Shown one piece after another: positions 25,248-37,122 of a stretch of 60,939 bases of DNA. Under the pieces are notes generated by a model. It was not told the DNA's origin. It saw nothing but the letters and a program-made list of their open reading frames with translations, and made no database searches. The stretch lies in contig DAICZS010000009.1 in NCBI GenBank assembly GCA_027311025.1, forward strand, positions 1 through 60,939, in the 5' to 3' direction. Within the stretch, counting starts at the first letter, position 1, and each line of letters starts with the position of its first letter. The position numbers were made by a program, and so were the translations under genes. This stretch comes from Ferrovaceae bacterium. Lineage in GTDB: Bacteria > Pseudomonadota > Gammaproteobacteria > Burkholderiales > Ferrovaceae.

Positions 25248-26564
25248 TTATCTAGTAAGCTGCCCTTTAAAGTTGGCCTTCTTCAAAAGGCTTTCATACT
25301 GTTGCGACATGGCGTACGACTGCACCTGGGCCATGAAATCCATGGTTACCACCACGATGATCAAGAGCGACGTGCCACCAAAGTAGAAAGGCACGTTGAA
25401 TCGCACGATCAAAAACTCGGGCAGCAAGCACACCAACGTGATGTAGATGGCCCCGGTCAGGGTCAGCCGCGTCATGATCTTGTCGATGTAACGCGCAGTC
25501 TGCTCACCTGGACGGATACCCGGCACGAATGCACCGCTCTTCTTCAGGTTGTCTGCCGTATCCTTGCTGTTGAACACCAGCGCCGTGTAAAAGAAACAGA
25601 AAAACAAAATGGCGCTTGCGTACAACAACACATAAATTGGTTGCCCCGGGCTCAGCATCGAGCTGATGTCCTTCAACCAGCCAAAATTTTCATGGCTGCC
25701 AAACCATCCGGCCAAAGTTGCCGGAAACAAAATGATGCTGCTGGCAAAAATGGGCGGGATCACGCCGGCCATGTTGAGCTTCAAGGGCAGGTGAGAGCTT
25801 TGGCCCCCATAGATGCGGTTGCCCACCTGGCGCTTGGCATAATTCACCGTAATCTTGCGTTGGCCACGCTCGACGAAAACCACCAGGGCCGTCACCAGAA
25901 TGACCGCAGCAAACAGTGCCAGCGCCATGAACCAGGAGAAGGCGCCCGTCCTGACCAGTTCAAGGGTGCTGCCCACCGCTCTGGGCAGCCCGGCCACGAT
26001 ACCGGCAAAGATGATCAACGAGATGCCATTGCCAATGCCGCGTTCCGTAATCTGTTCGCCCAGCCACATCAAAAACATCGTACCGGTCACCAGGGTGATT
26101 GCCGTGGTCACCCGGAAGGCCATGCCCGGGTCAAGCACCAGGCCTGGCTGCGCTTCAAGCGCTACGGCAATGCCGATAGCCTGGAAAAACGCCAGCACCA
26201 CCGTGCCATAACGCGTGTACTGCGTAATCTTGCGCCGTCCCGCCTCGCCTTCCTTCTTCAGGGCCTCGAGGGAGGGCACCACCGTGCCCAACAACTGCAT
26301 GATGATCGATGCCGAAATGTACGGCATGATCCCCAGGGCGAATACGGTAAAGCGCGACAGCGCCCCACCCGAGAACATGTTGAACATGCCCAGAATGCCG
26401 CCCTGCTGGCTGTTGAACAATTTTGCCAGCTCGTCCGGGTTGATGCCCGGTACCGGGATGTGTGCGCCCAGGCGGTAAACCACCAGCGCACCCACCACAA
26501 ACCACAAGCGCCGCTTGAGGTCGTCCATTTTATTGCCCGTCAGGGCATTGCCCACGTTGGCCAA
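25248..26564 (-). CDS. secY: Protein translocase subunit SecY
   Basis: The 438-residue channel subunit of the Sec translocon, with ten membrane helices. [20 protein letters not shown], the plug region, and [20 protein letters not shown] near the C-terminal half are characteristic. The start is assigned to TTG 26564 because [10 protein letters not shown] gives the usual N-terminal length. ATG 26528 (426 residues) is the alternative. It follows rplO by five bases. Confidence 0.96.
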   Translation of the reverse strand: MANVGNALTGNKMDDLKRRLWFVVGALVVYRLGAHIPVPGINPDELAKLFNSQQGGILGMFNMFSGGALSRFTVFALGIMPYISASIIMQLLGTVVPSLEALKKEGEAGRRKITQYTRYGTVVLAFFQAIGIAVALEAQPGLVLDPGMAFRVTTAITLVTGTMFLMWLGEQITERGIGNGISLIIFAGIVAGLPRAVGSTLELVRTGAFSWFMALALFAAVILVTALVVFVERGQRKITVNYAKRQVGNRIYGGQSSHLPLKLNMAGVIPPIFASSIILFPATLAGWFGSHENFGWLKDISSMLSPGQPIYVLLYASAILFFCFFYTALVFNSKDTADNLKKSGAFVPGIRPGEQTARYIDKIMTRLTLTGAIYITLVCLLPEFLIVRFNVPFYFGGTSLLIIVVVTMDFMAQVQSYAMSQQYESLLKKANFKGQLTR

Positions 26565-26569
26565 CGGAA

Positions 26570-27016
26570 TCAGGCGCCTTGTTGTTCTTCGATGGTGCCA
26601 CCGGCCGCCTCAATGGCAGCGCGCGCACCCTTGGTGACCCCCACGCCACGCAACTTCACGGCGCGCGTCAGTTCACCCTTCAAAAACACCTTGGCCCCAC
26701 CCGCGCTGCCGGGAATCAAACCAGCCTGCTTGAGGGTCAACAAATCGATCACTTCACCCTCGACGCGAGCCAGATCTTCCAGGCGCACCTGAACCGTCTC
26801 ATGACGATTGACGGTAAGGAAACCCCGCTTGGGCAGACGACGCTGCAGTGGCATCTGGCCGCCTTCAAAACCGACCTTGTGGAAACCGCCGGAACGCGAC
26901 TTCTGGCCTTTGTGGCCACGACCTGCAGTCTTGCCAAGGCCGCTGCCGATACCGCGACCTACACGACGCCGGGCGCGCTTGGCACCGGAGGCAGGTTTAA
27001 TTGTATTCAGTTCCAT
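26570..27016 (-). CDS. rplO: 50S ribosomal protein L15
   Basis: A 148-residue protein with a basic, glycine-rich extension ([20 protein letters not shown]) that threads into 23S rRNA, and the globular part [16 protein letters not shown]. spc operon, between rpmD and secY. Confidence 0.98.
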   Translation of the reverse strand: MELNTIKPASGAKRARRRVGRGIGSGLGKTAGRGHKGQKSRSGGFHKVGFEGGQMPLQRRLPKRGFLTVNRHETVQVRLEDLARVEGEVIDLLTLKQAGLIPGSAGGAKVFLKGELTRAVKLRGVGVTKGARAAIEAAGGTIEEQQGA

Positions 27017-27028
27017 GACGACAATCCT

Positions 27029-27217
27029 TTATTCGCAACGAACCAGGTGGCTGACCCGATTGATCATGCCACGGTTCTCTGGGGTGTCCTTGACTTCCAC
27101 CGTGTGGTGCATGCGGCGCAATCCCAAACCGCGAACACATCCCTTATGCGCTTTCAGCGCACCGATCGGGCTTTTGGTCAGTGTGACCTTGATCGTTTTT
27201 TCAGTGGCGGCGTTCAT
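27029..27217 (-). CDS. rpmD: 50S ribosomal protein L30
   Basis: A 62-residue protein. ATG 27217 is chosen because [19 protein letters not shown] gives the normal L30 length; the frame is open further upstream but overlaps rpsE. The segment [14 protein letters not shown] at the end is typical. Four bases after rpsE. Confidence 0.97.
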   Translation of the reverse strand: MNAATEKTIKVTLTKSPIGALKAHKGCVRGLGLRRMHHTVEVKDTPENRGMINRVSHLVRCE

Positions 27218-27221
27218 AGCG

Positions 27222-27728
27222 TTACTCCGTGATCTCTTCAATGGTCTTGCCGCGCTTGGCAGCAATTTCCGAAGGGCGACGCGTCGCTTCCAGACCATTC
27301 AGGGTAGCCCGAATGACGTTGTAAGGGTTAGATGAGCCAATGCACTTGGCCAGCACATTGGTAACGCCCATCACCTCAAAAACAGCCCGCATTGGTCCGC
27401 CGGCAATGATTCCGGTACCTTCGGAAGCTGGCTGCATGAACACCTTGGCAGCGCCATGCTCGCCGATCACGGAATGAAACAGGGTTCCGTTCTTGAGATT
27501 GATCTTGACCATCTTGCGGCGTGCCTGCTCCATGGCCTTTTGCACGGCAACCGGGACTTCGCGAGACTTGCCCTTGCCCATGCCGATGCCACCGTCGCCA
27601 TCGCCGACCACAGTCAGGGCAGCAAAACCGAGAATCCGGCCGCCTTTGACCACTTTGGTCACACGATTTACTGCGACCATTTTTTCGCGCAGACCGTCGC
27701 CGCGCTCTTCGTTATCGTTCTTTGCCAT
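27222..27728 (-). CDS. rpsE: 30S ribosomal protein S5
   Basis: A 168-residue protein at the mRNA entry site, affecting decoding accuracy. The dsRBD-like N-terminal domain carries [20 protein letters not shown]; the C-terminal domain has [20 protein letters not shown]. spc operon, 29 bases after rplR. Confidence 0.98.
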   Translation of the reverse strand: MAKNDNEERGDGLREKMVAVNRVTKVVKGGRILGFAALTVVGDGDGGIGMGKGKSREVPVAVQKAMEQARRKMVKINLKNGTLFHSVIGEHGAAKVFMQPASEGTGIIAGGPMRAVFEVMGVTNVLAKCIGSSNPYNVIRATLNGLEATRRPSEIAAKRGKTIEEITE

Positions 27729-27757
27729 GTGCTATCCCAGTGGGTTCGCTTATCCGA

Positions 27758-28111
27758 TTAAAACTTGAGGCCGCCTTCGCGGGCAGCGTCGGCCAGGGCC
27801 TTGACGCGTCCGTGATAGCGAAAACCGGAACGATCGAATGCAACGCTTTCGATGCCGGCTTGCTTTGCCTTTTCCGCAATGCGACGACCCACGAGAGTCG
27901 CTGCATTGATGTTGCCGCCGTTGGCCACTTCCTTGCGCACTTCAGGTTCCAGCGTCGAGGCGCTGGCCAGTACCTTGGCGCCTGAAGCGTCAATGATCTG
28001 TGCGTAAACATGCTGGTTGGTGCGGTGCACGGTCAGGCGCACTGCAGACAACTCTGCAATTTTTGCGCGCGTCCGGCGGGCCCGGCGCAGTCTTCCATTG
28101 TCATGCATCAT
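27758..28111 (-). CDS. rplR: 50S ribosomal protein L18
   Basis: A 117-residue 5S rRNA-binding protein. Conserved parts are [20 protein letters not shown] and the end [20 protein letters not shown]. spc operon, 12 bases after rplF. Confidence 0.98.
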   Translation of the reverse strand: MMHDNGRLRRARRTRAKIAELSAVRLTVHRTNQHVYAQIIDASGAKVLASASTLEPEVRKEVANGGNINAATLVGRRIAEKAKQAGIESVAFDRSGFRYHGRVKALADAAREGGLKF

Positions 28112-28123
28112 GATCTGTCCGCC

Positions 28124-28657
28124 TTATTTCTTCTTGGTTTCTTTGAGCACGATCACCTCGTCGGAATAACGCACGCCCTTGCCCTTGTAGGGTTCAGGCT
28201 TGCGGTATGCGCGCACTTCGGCAGCCACCTGGCCCACCGCCTGGCGATCAATACCCTTGATGATGATTTCAGTCTGGCTGGGCGTTTCAACCTTGATTCC
28301 TGCCGGCATTTGATGCACCACCGGGTGCGAAAAGCCGAGGGTCAGGTTGAGCTTGTCGCCTGCAGCCTGGGCACGATAGCCCACGCCGACCAGAGCCAGT
28401 TTCTTTTCCCATCCCTTGGTAACGCCATTGACCATGTTGAAGACCAGGGCGCGTGCCGTACCAGACATGGCATTGGCCTGCTGGCTGTTGTTTGCAGGCT
28501 TGAACTGCAACTGGTTTTCAACCTGGCTGATCTGCACCTGGTCACCCACATGCTGGCTCAACGCACCCAGCGGACCCTTGACAGAGATGGCACCGTTGGA
28601 AATGGTGACTTCAACCTTTTCCGGGATATCAACGGGATAATTTGCAATACGTGACAT
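28124..28657 (-). CDS. rplF: 50S ribosomal protein L6
   Basis: A 177-residue protein next to the factor-binding centre. ATG 28657 gives the standard start [17 protein letters not shown]; the frame remains open upstream but that part overlaps rpsH. The signature [15 protein letters not shown] is near the C-terminus. Confidence 0.98.
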   Translation of the reverse strand: MSRIANYPVDIPEKVEVTISNGAISVKGPLGALSQHVGDQVQISQVENQLQFKPANNSQQANAMSGTARALVFNMVNGVTKGWEKKLALVGVGYRAQAAGDKLNLTLGFSHPVVHQMPAGIKVETPSQTEIIIKGIDRQAVGQVAAEVRAYRKPEPYKGKGVRYSDEVIVLKETKKK

Positions 28658-28670
28658 GGTTACGCGCTCC

Positions 28671-29066
28671 TTATGCCACGATGCACAGCACTTCACCACC
28701 CATGTTACGGCTGCGTGCCGCACGGTCGGTGATGACGCCTGCCGGTGTGGACAGGATGGCCACGCCCAGGCCGTTCATGACCTTGGGAATATCATGGCAA
28801 CTCTTGTAAATTCGAAGTCCAGGTCGGCTTACGCGCTCAATCAGTTCGATAACCGGGCGGCCAGCGTAATACTTGAGAGACATCTCAAGGCTGGGCTTGT
28901 TATCGTTTTGATGGACCTGGAAACCGTCGATATAACCCTCATCCTTGAGAACCTGGGCAATCGCTACTTTTAGTTTTGACGACGGCATCGAGACACTGCT
29001 TTTCTCCGCGCGCTGGGCGTTGCGGATTCGGGTCAGCATATCGGCTATCGGATCTGTCATGCTCAT
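28671..29066 (-). CDS. rpsH: 30S ribosomal protein S8
   Basis: A 131-residue 16S rRNA-binding protein; in E. coli it is the repressor of the spc operon. [20 protein letters not shown] and the C-terminal [20 protein letters not shown] are characteristic. Confidence 0.98.
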   Translation of the reverse strand: MSMTDPIADMLTRIRNAQRAEKSSVSMPSSKLKVAIAQVLKDEGYIDGFQVHQNDNKPSLEMSLKYYAGRPVIELIERVSRPGLRIYKSCHDIPKVMNGLGVAILSTPAGVITDRAARSRNMGGEVLCIVA

Positions 29067-29084
29067 CGGGTGTCGCTCCTGCTA

Positions 29085-29390
29085 CTACCAGCTGGCCTTG
29101 GTGATGCCCGGAATTTCTCCGCGCATCGCGATTTCGCGGAGCTTGCTGCGCCCCAGACCGAATTTGCTGTAAACGCCGCGCGGCCGGCCGGTCAAGGCAC
29201 AGCGGTTGCGCAGCCGGGAAGGGCTCGCGTTGCGGGGCAACTTTTGCAGCGCCTCACGAGCTTCAAAGCGGGCCTCATCGGTCGCCTTGCTGTCATTGAT
29301 GACACTTAACAGTTGAGCGCGCTTGGCGGCAAATTTCTTTACCACTTCACGACGCTTCTGCTCACGGTTGATCAGTGCAAGTTTCGCCAC
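29085..29390 (-). CDS. rpsN: 30S ribosomal protein S14, zinc-free (C-) form
   Basis: A 101-residue S14 of the long type without Cys motifs. It ends [20 protein letters not shown] plus W, the usual S14 C-terminus. The start codon is GTG at 29390. spc operon, 8 bases after rplE. Confidence 0.98.
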   Translation of the reverse strand: MAKLALINREQKRREVVKKFAAKRAQLLSVINDSKATDEARFEAREALQKLPRNASPSRLRNRCALTGRPRGVYSKFGLGRSKLREIAMRGEIPGITKASW

Positions 29391-29398
29391 AGGGAACC

Positions 29399-29938
29399 TC
29401 AGACTTTCAAGGGGAATTTGAACGCCATCAGCAAAGCCTTCGCTTCGGCATCCGTCTTTGCGGTGGTGGTGATGGTGATATTCATCCCACGCACTGCGTC
29501 AATCTTGTCGTACTCGATTTCAGGGAATATGGTCTGTTCCTTGACGCCCATGCTGTAATTGCCACGGCCATCGAAAGAGCGTCCGGAGATTCCACGGAAA
29601 TCGCGAATTCTGGGAATCGCCACGGAAATGAGGCGGTCAAGAAATTCGTACATCCGGTCACGGCGCAGCGTCACCATGCAACCAATCGGGTAACCCTGGC
29701 GGATCTTGAAACCCGCGATGGATTTGCGCGACTTGGTCACCACAGGCTTTTGGCCTGCGATCTTCTGCATGTCGCCGACGGCATGCTCGATGACTTTTTT
29801 ATCCGCCACCGCCTCTCCCACCCCCATATTGAGGGTGATCTTGGTGATACGGGGCACTTCCATCACCGACTTGTAACCGAATTCCTTGACCAGGTTCGGT
29901 ACCACAGTGTCTTTGTAAAAGCTGTTCAGACGGCTCAT
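29399..29938 (-). CDS. rplE: 50S ribosomal protein L5
   Basis: A 179-residue 5S rRNA-binding protein at the central protuberance. It starts [20 protein letters not shown] and contains [20 protein letters not shown]. In E. coli the S8 target lies at the start of this gene; I did not verify such a fold here. Confidence 0.98.
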   Translation of the reverse strand: MSRLNSFYKDTVVPNLVKEFGYKSVMEVPRITKITLNMGVGEAVADKKVIEHAVGDMQKIAGQKPVVTKSRKSIAGFKIRQGYPIGCMVTLRRDRMYEFLDRLISVAIPRIRDFRGISGRSFDGRGNYSMGVKEQTIFPEIEYDKIDAVRGMNITITTTAKTDAEAKALLMAFKFPLKV

Positions 29939-29947
29939 GCTTGTTCC

Positions 29948-30265
29948 TTACGCGTCAACGACTTCGCCATTGGATTTGAAAAACCGCACCCGCTGGCCAT
30001 CTTCAAGCACTCGAATACCCACGCGACTGGCCTTTTGCGTAGCCGGGTTGTAAAGCGCCACATTGGAGATATGAATCGGCATTTCCTTTTCGACGATTCC
30101 GCCCTGATCCCCTTTGACGGGATTGGGTTTCTGATGCTTCTTGACGCGGTTGATGCCTTCCACCACGACCGAAAAATCTCCGGCCATGCGCAGCACGGCG
30201 CCGCGCTTGCCCTTGTCCTTGCCTGCGATGGCGATGACTTCATCACCCTTGCGAATTTTGCGCAT
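29948..30265 (-). CDS. rplX: 50S ribosomal protein L24
   Basis: A 105-residue KOW-domain assembly initiator. [20 protein letters not shown] is the KOW start. spc operon, nine bases after rplN. Confidence 0.98.
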   Translation of the reverse strand: MRKIRKGDEVIAIAGKDKGKRGAVLRMAGDFSVVVEGINRVKKHQKPNPVKGDQGGIVEKEMPIHISNVALYNPATQKASRVGIRVLEDGQRVRFFKSNGEVVDA

Positions 30266-30274
30266 GTTTGGCTC

Positions 30275-30643
30275 CTATAACACTTCAGGCGCGAGCGAGA
30301 CGATCTTCATGAAGCGCTCGGTCCGCAGTTCGCGGGTTACTGGCCCGAAAATACGCGTGCCGATGGGTTCAAGCTTGGCATTGAGCAAGACGGCTGCATT
30401 GCCGTCAAACTTGACCAGTGAACCGTCCGGACGACGCACGCCCTTGGCGGTACGCACCACCACGGCATTGTAGACTTCACCCTTCTTGACGCGACCTCGC
30501 GGCGCAGCAGTCTTGATGCTGACCTTGATGACGTCGCCAATATTGGCGTAACGGCGTTTTGAACCGCCCAGTACCTTGATGCACATTACCGATTTGGCGC
30601 CGGTGTTATCAGCGACATCGAGCATCGATTGCATTTGAATCAT
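30275..30643 (-). CDS. rplN: 50S ribosomal protein L14
   Basis: A 122-residue 23S rRNA-binding protein. ATG 30643 gives the standard start [20 protein letters not shown]; an upstream in-frame extension of 22 codons is not conserved in the family. First gene of the spc transcription unit: a promoter and a nested leader hairpin lie in the 173-base gap behind rpsQ. Confidence 0.98.
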   Translation of the reverse strand: MIQMQSMLDVADNTGAKSVMCIKVLGGSKRRYANIGDVIKVSIKTAAPRGRVKKGEVYNAVVVRTAKGVRRPDGSLVKFDGNAAVLLNAKLEPIGTRIFGPVTRELRTERFMKIVSLAPEVL

Positions 30644-30664
30644 GGCTAAAGCCTCTCCAACTTT

Positions 30665-30695
30665 ATCCGCCGGGCCTTTCGGCTTTACCGGGGAT
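30665..30695 (-). other. Nested leader hairpin just upstream of rplN
   Basis: Three successive stems close on each other: ATCC/GGAT, CCGG/CCGG and GCC/GGC with a GAAA tetraloop in the minus-strand RNA. The structure ends about 20 bases before the rplN start and just ahead of its ribosome binding site (GGAGAGG). It could modulate translation of the first spc gene; no regulator is known for it. Confidence 0.5.
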
Positions 30696-30773
30696 GCATT
30701 TGACCCCACGGCTGCGACGGCTAGTTTTGGACCCCGTCAGGGGATAGAAAACAGTGCTTCCGAAGAATCTGCG

Positions 30774-30802
30774 ATTTTAGCGTAGACGCCTGCCCTTGGC
30801 AA
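30774..30802 (-). promoter_or_regulatory. spc operon promoter
   Basis: On the minus strand TTGCCA (30802-30797) and TAAAAT (30779-30774) are separated by 17 bases. This is the position of the E. coli spc promoter, upstream of rplN and behind rpsQ. Confidence 0.75.
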
Positions 30803-30816
30803 GCCCCCGCGCGAAC

Positions 30817-31098
30817 TCAGACCGTAATTGCCTTCGTGACCAAACGGGATACCTTCCAGGTTTTGGTCTTGGAGATCGGACGGCATTCCTCGATCATCAC
30901 GACGTCACCGGTATGGTAATCGTTGGTTTCCGTATGGGCATGGTACTTCTTGGAGCGACGAATCACCTTCCCGATGGTGGGATGGGTCACGGTGCGCTCA
31001 ACCAGCACCGTCACCGTTTTGTTCATCTTGTCGCTCACCACCGTTCCCGTGAGGGTGCGCTTGACCTTGGTGGCTGCATTTTGGGTTGCTTCAGTCAT
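30817..31098 (-). CDS. rpsQ: 30S ribosomal protein S17
   Basis: A 93-residue OB-fold protein that binds 16S rRNA early in assembly. The family block [20 protein letters not shown] is followed by [19 protein letters not shown]. It is the last gene of the S10 operon. Two adjacent ATGs (31101, 31098) overlap the rpmC stop by four or one base. Confidence 0.98.
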   Translation of the reverse strand: MTEATQNAATKVKRTLTGTVVSDKMNKTVTVLVERTVTHPTIGKVIRRSKKYHAHTETNDYHTGDVVMIEECRPISKTKTWKVSRLVTKAITV

Positions 31099-31289
31099 CA
31101 TTGCCCCGCCTTTTCTCGAATCAGCGTCTTGACCCGGGCGATGTCACGCCGCAGTTTGCCCAATTCGCTGGTCTTGTTGCTTTGCTGTGTGGACAACTGC
31201 ATCTTCAGGCCAAATCTGGCCTTGAGCAGGGATACCAGCTCCTGATTCAGTTCTTCCACGTTCTTGGTACGCATTTCACTCGCATTCAT
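31098..31289 (-). CDS. rpmC: 50S ribosomal protein L29
   Basis: A 63-residue two-helix protein near the tunnel exit. [20 protein letters not shown] begins it and [19 protein letters not shown] ends it. S10 operon, four bases after rplP. Confidence 0.97.
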   Translation of the reverse strand: MNASEMRTKNVEELNQELVSLLKARFGLKMQLSTQQSNKTSELGKLRRDIARVKTLIREKAGQ

Positions 31290-31293
31290 GGCA

Positions 31294-31707
31294 TCACCCC
31301 AACTGACGGGTCACAAAAGTGGTTGCGATGGGCAGCTTGGCGGCAGCGAGCGTAAATGCCTCACGCGCCAGCTTTTCATCGACACCGTCCATCTCGTACA
31401 GCACCTTGCCTGGAACGATTTCGGCCACGAAATATTCCGGGTTACCTTTACCGTTACCCATCCGGACTTCGGCGGGTTTGCGGGAAATGGGCTTGTCCGG
31501 GAAAATCCGGATCCAGATGCGTCCACCACGCTTGATATGACGCGTCATGGCACGGCGGGCAGCCTCGATCTGGCGAGCGGTCAAACGGCCGCGTTCGGTG
31601 GCCTTGAGGCCGAAATCACCAAAGGAGACCTTGGCGCCGCGAGTCGCAACACCCGTGTTGCGGCCCTTTTGTTGTTTCCGGTATTTGGTTCTAGCTGGCT
31701 GCAGCAT
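31294..31707 (-). CDS. rplP: 50S ribosomal protein L16
   Basis: A 137-residue protein positioning tRNA near the A site. ATG 31707 gives the normal start [19 protein letters not shown]. Its start lies inside the 3' end of rpsC (17-base overlap). Confidence 0.98.
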   Translation of the reverse strand: MLQPARTKYRKQQKGRNTGVATRGAKVSFGDFGLKATERGRLTARQIEAARRAMTRHIKRGGRIWIRIFPDKPISRKPAEVRMGNGKGNPEYFVAEIVPGKVLYEMDGVDEKLAREAFTLAAAKLPIATTFVTRQLG

Positions 31708-32401
31708 TTCGGACTCCTGACTTGCGGGGTTTTTTCTCGGGCTCAACAGCGGCCACTACCGGCTGCTCGCCACGACCCACGATTTCACCCTTGAACACCA
31801 GTACCTGAACGCCGATGATGCCGTAGGTGGTTTTGGCTTCGGAGAAACCAAAATCAATGTCGGCACGCAGGGTGTGCAGGGGTACACGGCCTTCGCGATA
31901 CCATTCCGTGCGCGCGATTTCCGCCCCATTGAGGCGACCGCTGCTGGTGATCTTGATGCCCTGGGCACCCAGACGCATGGCATTTTGCATGGCGCGCTTC
32001 ATGGCACGACGGAACATGACGCGCTTTTCGAGCTGGCTGGTGATACCGTCGGCAATGATCTGCGCATCCAGTTCGGGCTTGCGGATTTCTTCGATATTCA
32101 CGGCAACCGGCACACCCATGAGGCGCTGCAGGCTGGTACGCAGGGTTTCGATGTCCTCACCCTTCTTGCCAATGACAACCCCTGGACGGGCGCTGTAAAT
32201 GGTGATTTTGGCGTTCTTGGCCGGACGCTCGATGATCACGCGACCCACGGAGGCATGCGCCAGCTTCTTTTTCAGGAAGGCACGGACCTTGATGTCGTCC
32301 TGAAGCATTCCTGGAAAGTTCTTGGAGTTAGCAAACCACTTGGAGCTCCAGTTTTTCAGAACGCTCAGGCGGAAGCCTGTTGGATGAATTTTCTGACCCA
32401 T
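31691..32401 (-). CDS. rpsC: 30S ribosomal protein S3
   Basis: A 236-residue protein at the mRNA entry tunnel with a KH domain ([20 protein letters not shown]). [20 protein letters not shown] is the normal start. The tail after about residue 210 is basic and short. Confidence 0.98.
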   Translation of the reverse strand: MGQKIHPTGFRLSVLKNWSSKWFANSKNFPGMLQDDIKVRAFLKKKLAHASVGRVIIERPAKNAKITIYSARPGVVIGKKGEDIETLRTSLQRLMGVPVAVNIEEIRKPELDAQIIADGITSQLEKRVMFRRAMKRAMQNAMRLGAQGIKITSSGRLNGAEIARTEWYREGRVPLHTLRADIDFGFSEAKTTYGIIGVQVLVFKGEIVGRGEQPVVAAVEPEKKPRKSGVRNAAAS

Positions 32402-32403
32402 GG

Positions 32404-32739
32404 TTATTCCTTGTCCGCGACGGTGACATAGATGTGGCAGGTGGGCTTGACGATGCGATTGCCACGCCCCTTGGCCCGCGCCGTGAAGCGCTTCAAGACC
32501 GGCCCTTTTTCCACATAAATGGTGGAGACCTTGAGTTCATCCACGTCCAGGCCGAGATTATGTTCGGCATTGGCAATGGCAGACTCCAGGACCTTTTTGA
32601 TGATCTTTGCGCCCTTCTTGGGGCTGAACGTCAAAAGGTTGAGCGCCTGATCCACCTTGAGGCCGCGAACCTGGTCAGCGACCAACCGACCTTTCTGGGC
32701 CGACAGGCGTACGCCGCGCAGTGTTGCTTGTGCATTCAT
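32404..32739 (-). CDS. rplV: 50S ribosomal protein L22
   Basis: A 111-residue protein whose loop lines the exit tunnel. The loop region [20 protein letters not shown] is intact, so no macrolide-type loop deletion is seen. S10 operon, between rpsS and rpsC. Confidence 0.98.
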   Translation of the reverse strand: MNAQATLRGVRLSAQKGRLVADQVRGLKVDQALNLLTFSPKKGAKIIKKVLESAIANAEHNLGLDVDELKVSTIYVEKGPVLKRFTARAKGRGNRIVKPTCHIYVTVADKE

Positions 32740-32751
32740 GGTTCAGGCTCC

Positions 32752-33036
32752 TTATTTCTTGGCCGGAGCGGCTTTCTTGTCCGCTGCGTGGCCCTTGAAA
32801 GTGCGTGTCAGCGAAAACTCGCCCAGCTTGTGGCCCACCATGTTTTCCGTAACGTACACGGGGATGTGCTGCTTGCCGTTGTGCACGGCAATGGTCAGGC
32901 CAACAAAATCGGGCAGCACCGTGGAACGGCGCGACCATGTCTTGATGGGGCGCTTGTCCTTGGAAGCCACGGCGGTTTCCACTTTCTTCATGAGATGACC
33001 GTCTACAAACGGTCCTTTTTTAATCGAACGAGCCAT
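32752..33036 (-). CDS. rpsS: 30S ribosomal protein S19
   Basis: A 94-residue protein of the 30S head. ATG 33036 gives the standard [20 protein letters not shown]; the open frame upstream reaches into rplB and is ignored. The Lys/Ala-rich C-terminus (KKAAPAKK) is slightly longer than in E. coli. Confidence 0.98.
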   Translation of the reverse strand: MARSIKKGPFVDGHLMKKVETAVASKDKRPIKTWSRRSTVLPDFVGLTIAVHNGKQHIPVYVTENMVGHKLGEFSLTRTFKGHAADKKAAPAKK

Positions 33037-33047
33037 AGTCGTTACCC

Positions 33048-33875
33048 TTAAGCGGATTGACGGCGACGAACGATCATATTGTTCGTGCGCTTGTTCTTGC
33101 GAGTGCGATAACCCTTGGTCTGAATACCCCATGGGCTAACCGGATGGCGGCCTGCTGCCGTCTTGCCTTCACCACCACCGTGCGGGTGGTCGACCGGGTT
33201 CATGGCCACGCCGCGAACCGTCGGACGAATGCCGCGCCAGCGCTGCGCACCGGCCTTGCCGATGGAACGCAGGTTGTGTTCTTCATTCCCCACTTCACCG
33301 ATGGTGGCCCGGCAATCCACGTGGACGCGGCGGATTTCACCGGAACGCAGACGCAGCTGCGCGTACGCGCCTTCACGGGCCAGCAACTGCACCGAGGTTC
33401 CAGCCGAACGGGCCAGTTGCGCCCCCTTGCCAGGTTGCATCTCAATGCAATGCACGGTGCTACCCACCGGGATGTTGCGCAAGGGCAAACAGTTGCCCGG
33501 CTTGATCGGCGCATCGATGCCGCTCATCAGCTGGGCGCCCTTGGCCACGCCCTTGGGGGCGATGATGTATCTGCGCTCGCCATCGGCGTAGCAGAGCAGG
33601 GCGAGGTTGGCGGTACGATTGGGATCGTATTCCAGACGCTCAACCACCGCAGCGATGCCGTCCTTGTTGCGACGGAAGTCCACCAGACGGTAGTGCTGGC
33701 GGTGTCCACCGCCCTGGTGACGGGTGGTGATGTGGCCATTGTTGTTGCGGCCCGCTTTCTTGGACTGCTTTTCCAGCAGTGCCTGTACCGGTGCACCCTT
33801 GTGCAGGTCCGGACTAACAACCCGAATCACTCCACGCCGGCCGGGGGAGGTGGGTTTCATCTTGATGATTGCCAT
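33048..33875 (-). CDS. rplB: 50S ribosomal protein L2
   Basis: A 275-residue protein needed for subunit joining and the peptidyl transferase centre. The signature [15 protein letters not shown], with the essential His, is present. S10 operon, three bases after rplW. Confidence 0.98.
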   Translation of the reverse strand: MAIIKMKPTSPGRRGVIRVVSPDLHKGAPVQALLEKQSKKAGRNNNGHITTRHQGGGHRQHYRLVDFRRNKDGIAAVVERLEYDPNRTANLALLCYADGERRYIIAPKGVAKGAQLMSGIDAPIKPGNCLPLRNIPVGSTVHCIEMQPGKGAQLARSAGTSVQLLAREGAYAQLRLRSGEIRRVHVDCRATIGEVGNEEHNLRSIGKAGAQRWRGIRPTVRGVAMNPVDHPHGGGEGKTAAGRHPVSPWGIQTKGYRTRKNKRTNNMIVRRRQSA

Positions 33876-33878
33876 GCC

Positions 33879-34187
33879 TTATTCCCCCGCGACGAGATTG
33901 ATTTCCTGACCTGGCTTCAGGCAGACATAGGCCTTCTTCCAGTCCTTGCGCTTTCCGGCGAACCGGCCGGAGCGCTTATGCTTGCCCTTGACGTTGACGA
34001 CCTGGACGCTTTCGACCTGTACTTTGAACAGGTGTTCGACCGCAGCCTTGATTTCGGGCTTGGTGGCATCGGGTACCACGCGGAAAATGACCTGTTCAAA
34101 CTTGTCGGCGACAAAGGTGCCCTTTTCAGAGACAACCGGAGCCTCGATGATTTGCAGCAGGCGTGCTTCGTTAGTTTGAGCGCTCAT
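33879..34187 (-). CDS. rplW: 50S ribosomal protein L23
   Basis: A 102-residue tunnel-exit protein that docks trigger factor and [23 protein letters not shown] and the later [18 protein letters not shown] are characteristic. Its ATG overlaps the rplD stop by four bases. Confidence 0.98.
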   Translation of the reverse strand: MSAQTNEARLLQIIEAPVVSEKGTFVADKFEQVIFRVVPDATKPEIKAAVEHLFKVQVESVQVVNVKGKHKRSGRFAGKRKDWKKAYVCLKPGQEINLVAGE

Positions 34188-34804
34188 GCCAGCACCTCCT
34201 CGAATTTCTTGACTGCGCCCAGCGTCAGCACCACTTTGGGGAAGCGAATCAAGCTGACCGGATCGGTCTCATTCACTTCCAGCACCAGGGCGTTGGGCAG
34301 ATTTCTGGAAGACAGGTACAGGTTGTCGTCCAGATTGTCGGTGATGATCAGCACGCGGTCATAACCCATGCCTTTGATCTTGCCGGCCAGAATCTTGGTC
34401 TTGGGGGAGTCGAGCTCAAGCTGCTCCACCACGGCCAGACGATCTTCGCGCACCAGCTGGGACAGGATCGAACACAATCCAGCGCGATACATCTTGCGGT
34501 TGATCTTGTGCGTGAAGTTTTCATCCGGGCTGGACGGAAAAATCTTGCCGCCGCCACGCCACAACGGGCTGGAGGCCATCCCGGCACGGGCACGACCCGT
34601 ACCCTTCTGGCGCCAGGGTTTGCGCGTGGACTTGGCGACTTCGCTGCGGCCTTTCTGGGCGCGCGTGCCTTGTCTTGCATTGGCTTGAAACGCTACGACC
34701 AGTTGATGCACCAGCGGCTCGTTGTACTCGCGACCGAACAGGTCGTCAGATGCGGCGACGGTCGATTTGAGCTGACCGTTGTCATCGATGATTTTAAGTT
34801 CCAT
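34184..34804 (-). CDS. rplD: 50S ribosomal protein L4
   Basis: A 206-residue protein whose loop lines the exit tunnel; in E. coli it also represses the S10 operon. The loop segment [20 protein letters not shown] is wild-type in form. It starts exactly at the base after the rplC stop. Confidence 0.98.
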   Translation of the reverse strand: MELKIIDDNGQLKSTVAASDDLFGREYNEPLVHQLVVAFQANARQGTRAQKGRSEVAKSTRKPWRQKGTGRARAGMASSPLWRGGGKIFPSSPDENFTHKINRKMYRAGLCSILSQLVREDRLAVVEQLELDSPKTKILAGKIKGMGYDRVLIITDNLDDNLYLSSRNLPNALVLEVNETDPVSLIRFPKVVLTLGAVKKFEEVLA

Positions 34805-35455
34805 TTATGCCGCTCCTTTGGCTGCGGGCCGCACGATCACGTGGCCGCCTTTGGAACCTGGGACTGCGCCCTTGATCAGGAGCAGCTTGCGTTCACTGTC
34901 AATCCGAACGATCTCGAGGCTTTGTGCGGTACGACGCACGTTACCCAGATGACCCGCCATCCGCTTGCCGGGGAACACACGGCCGGGATCCTGCGCCATA
35001 CCGATCGAACCGGGACTGTTGTGGGAAACCGAGTTACCGTGGCTGGCACGGTTGGAGCTGAAGTGGTGGCGCTTGATGGCGCCGGAAAAACCCTTACCCT
35101 GGGAGGTACCGGTTACATCCACCTTTTGCCCTACCTGGAAAACGTCCAGCGCGATGGTGCCACCGGGGGCGAGGCTTGCGACCTGCTCCGGCGTCACGCG
35201 AAATTCGTGCGTCAACGTACCGGCGGTCACGCCTGCCTTGGCCAGATGACCGGCTTGCGCCTTGGTCACGCGGCTTGCCCGGCGTTCGCCAAAGGTTACC
35301 TGAACGGCAGTGTAGCCATCCGTTGCAGGATTTTTGATCTGGGTGACGCGATTGTCGCCCACCTCAACGACGGTGACCGGAATTGCTTCCCCGTCTTCGG
35401 TGAACACTCGCGTCATGCCGACTTTGCGGCCGACTAGTCCTAGCGTCATTGCCAT
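34805..35455 (-). CDS. rplC: 50S ribosomal protein L3
   Basis: A 216-residue protein reaching the peptidyl transferase centre. The conserved [20 protein letters not shown] and KRMAGHLG are present. It is separated from rpsJ by a 116-base structured spacer. Two in-frame ATGs lie close together (35455 and 35449). Confidence 0.98.
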   Translation of the reverse strand: MAMTLGLVGRKVGMTRVFTEDGEAIPVTVVEVGDNRVTQIKNPATDGYTAVQVTFGERRASRVTKAQAGHLAKAGVTAGTLTHEFRVTPEQVASLAPGGTIALDVFQVGQKVDVTGTSQGKGFSGAIKRHHFSSNRASHGNSVSHNSPGSIGMAQDPGRVFPGKRMAGHLGNVRRTAQSLEIVRIDSERKLLLIKGAVPGSKGGHVIVRPAAKGAA

Positions 35456-35505
35456 GTTCCTTATGTTTGTTGGCCCGCCATCGCCTTGATTGGCTTGGGT
35501 CGGGT

Positions 35506-35525
35506 GCCGATTCCAATTGATCGGC
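35506..35525 (-). other. Hairpin in the rpsJ-rplC spacer
   Basis: GCCGAT (35506-35511) pairs with ATCGGC (35520-35525) across an 8-base loop, within a 116-base spacer that has no gene. Most r-protein genes here are under 40 bases apart, so the spacing stands out. No poly-U follows, so it is not a terminator. Confidence 0.4.
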
Positions 35526-35571
35526 TTACATTACTCAACGCCCTCGAGGAGCGCTTTGCACACCTTGCTGC

Positions 35572-35892
35572 TTACAACTTGATTTCCACATCCACGCCTG
35601 CCGGCAGATCCAGCTTCATCAGCGCATCAACGGTCTTGTCAGTTGGGTCGACAATGTCCATCAGACGCAGATGCGTGCGAATTTCAAACTGGTCCCGCGA
35701 CGTCTTGTTGACGTGTGGAGAACGCAACACGTCGAAGCGTTCGATGCGGGTAGGCAAGGGCACGGGGCCCTTGACCACGGCTCCCGTACGCTTGGCGGTT
35801 TCGACGATCTCCAGTGCCGACTGATCGATGAGACGATAGTCGAACGCCTTGAGGCGAATACGGATTTTCTGATGCGTGATCGCTGTTGCCAT
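35572..35892 (-). CDS. rpsJ: 30S ribosomal protein S10 (NusE)
   Basis: A 106-residue protein that also acts with NusG/NusB in antitermination. The block [20 protein letters not shown] and the loop [20 protein letters not shown] are typical. First gene of the S10 operon, 12 bases after tuf. Confidence 0.98.
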   Translation of the reverse strand: MATAITHQKIRIRLKAFDYRLIDQSALEIVETAKRTGAVVKGPVPLPTRIERFDVLRSPHVNKTSRDQFEIRTHLRLMDIVDPTDKTVDALMKLDLPAGVDVEIKL

Positions 35893-35904
35893 GATGCTCC
35901 TTAC

Positions 35905-37095
<1,191 letters not shown>

Positions 37096-37122
37096 GATGC
37101 TTCCTTAAATATCCGCTTCGGC

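Noticed and set aside
30266-30274. Loss of a gene between rplN and rplX
   Set aside because: The spacing and order match the normal spc operon; nothing is missing here.
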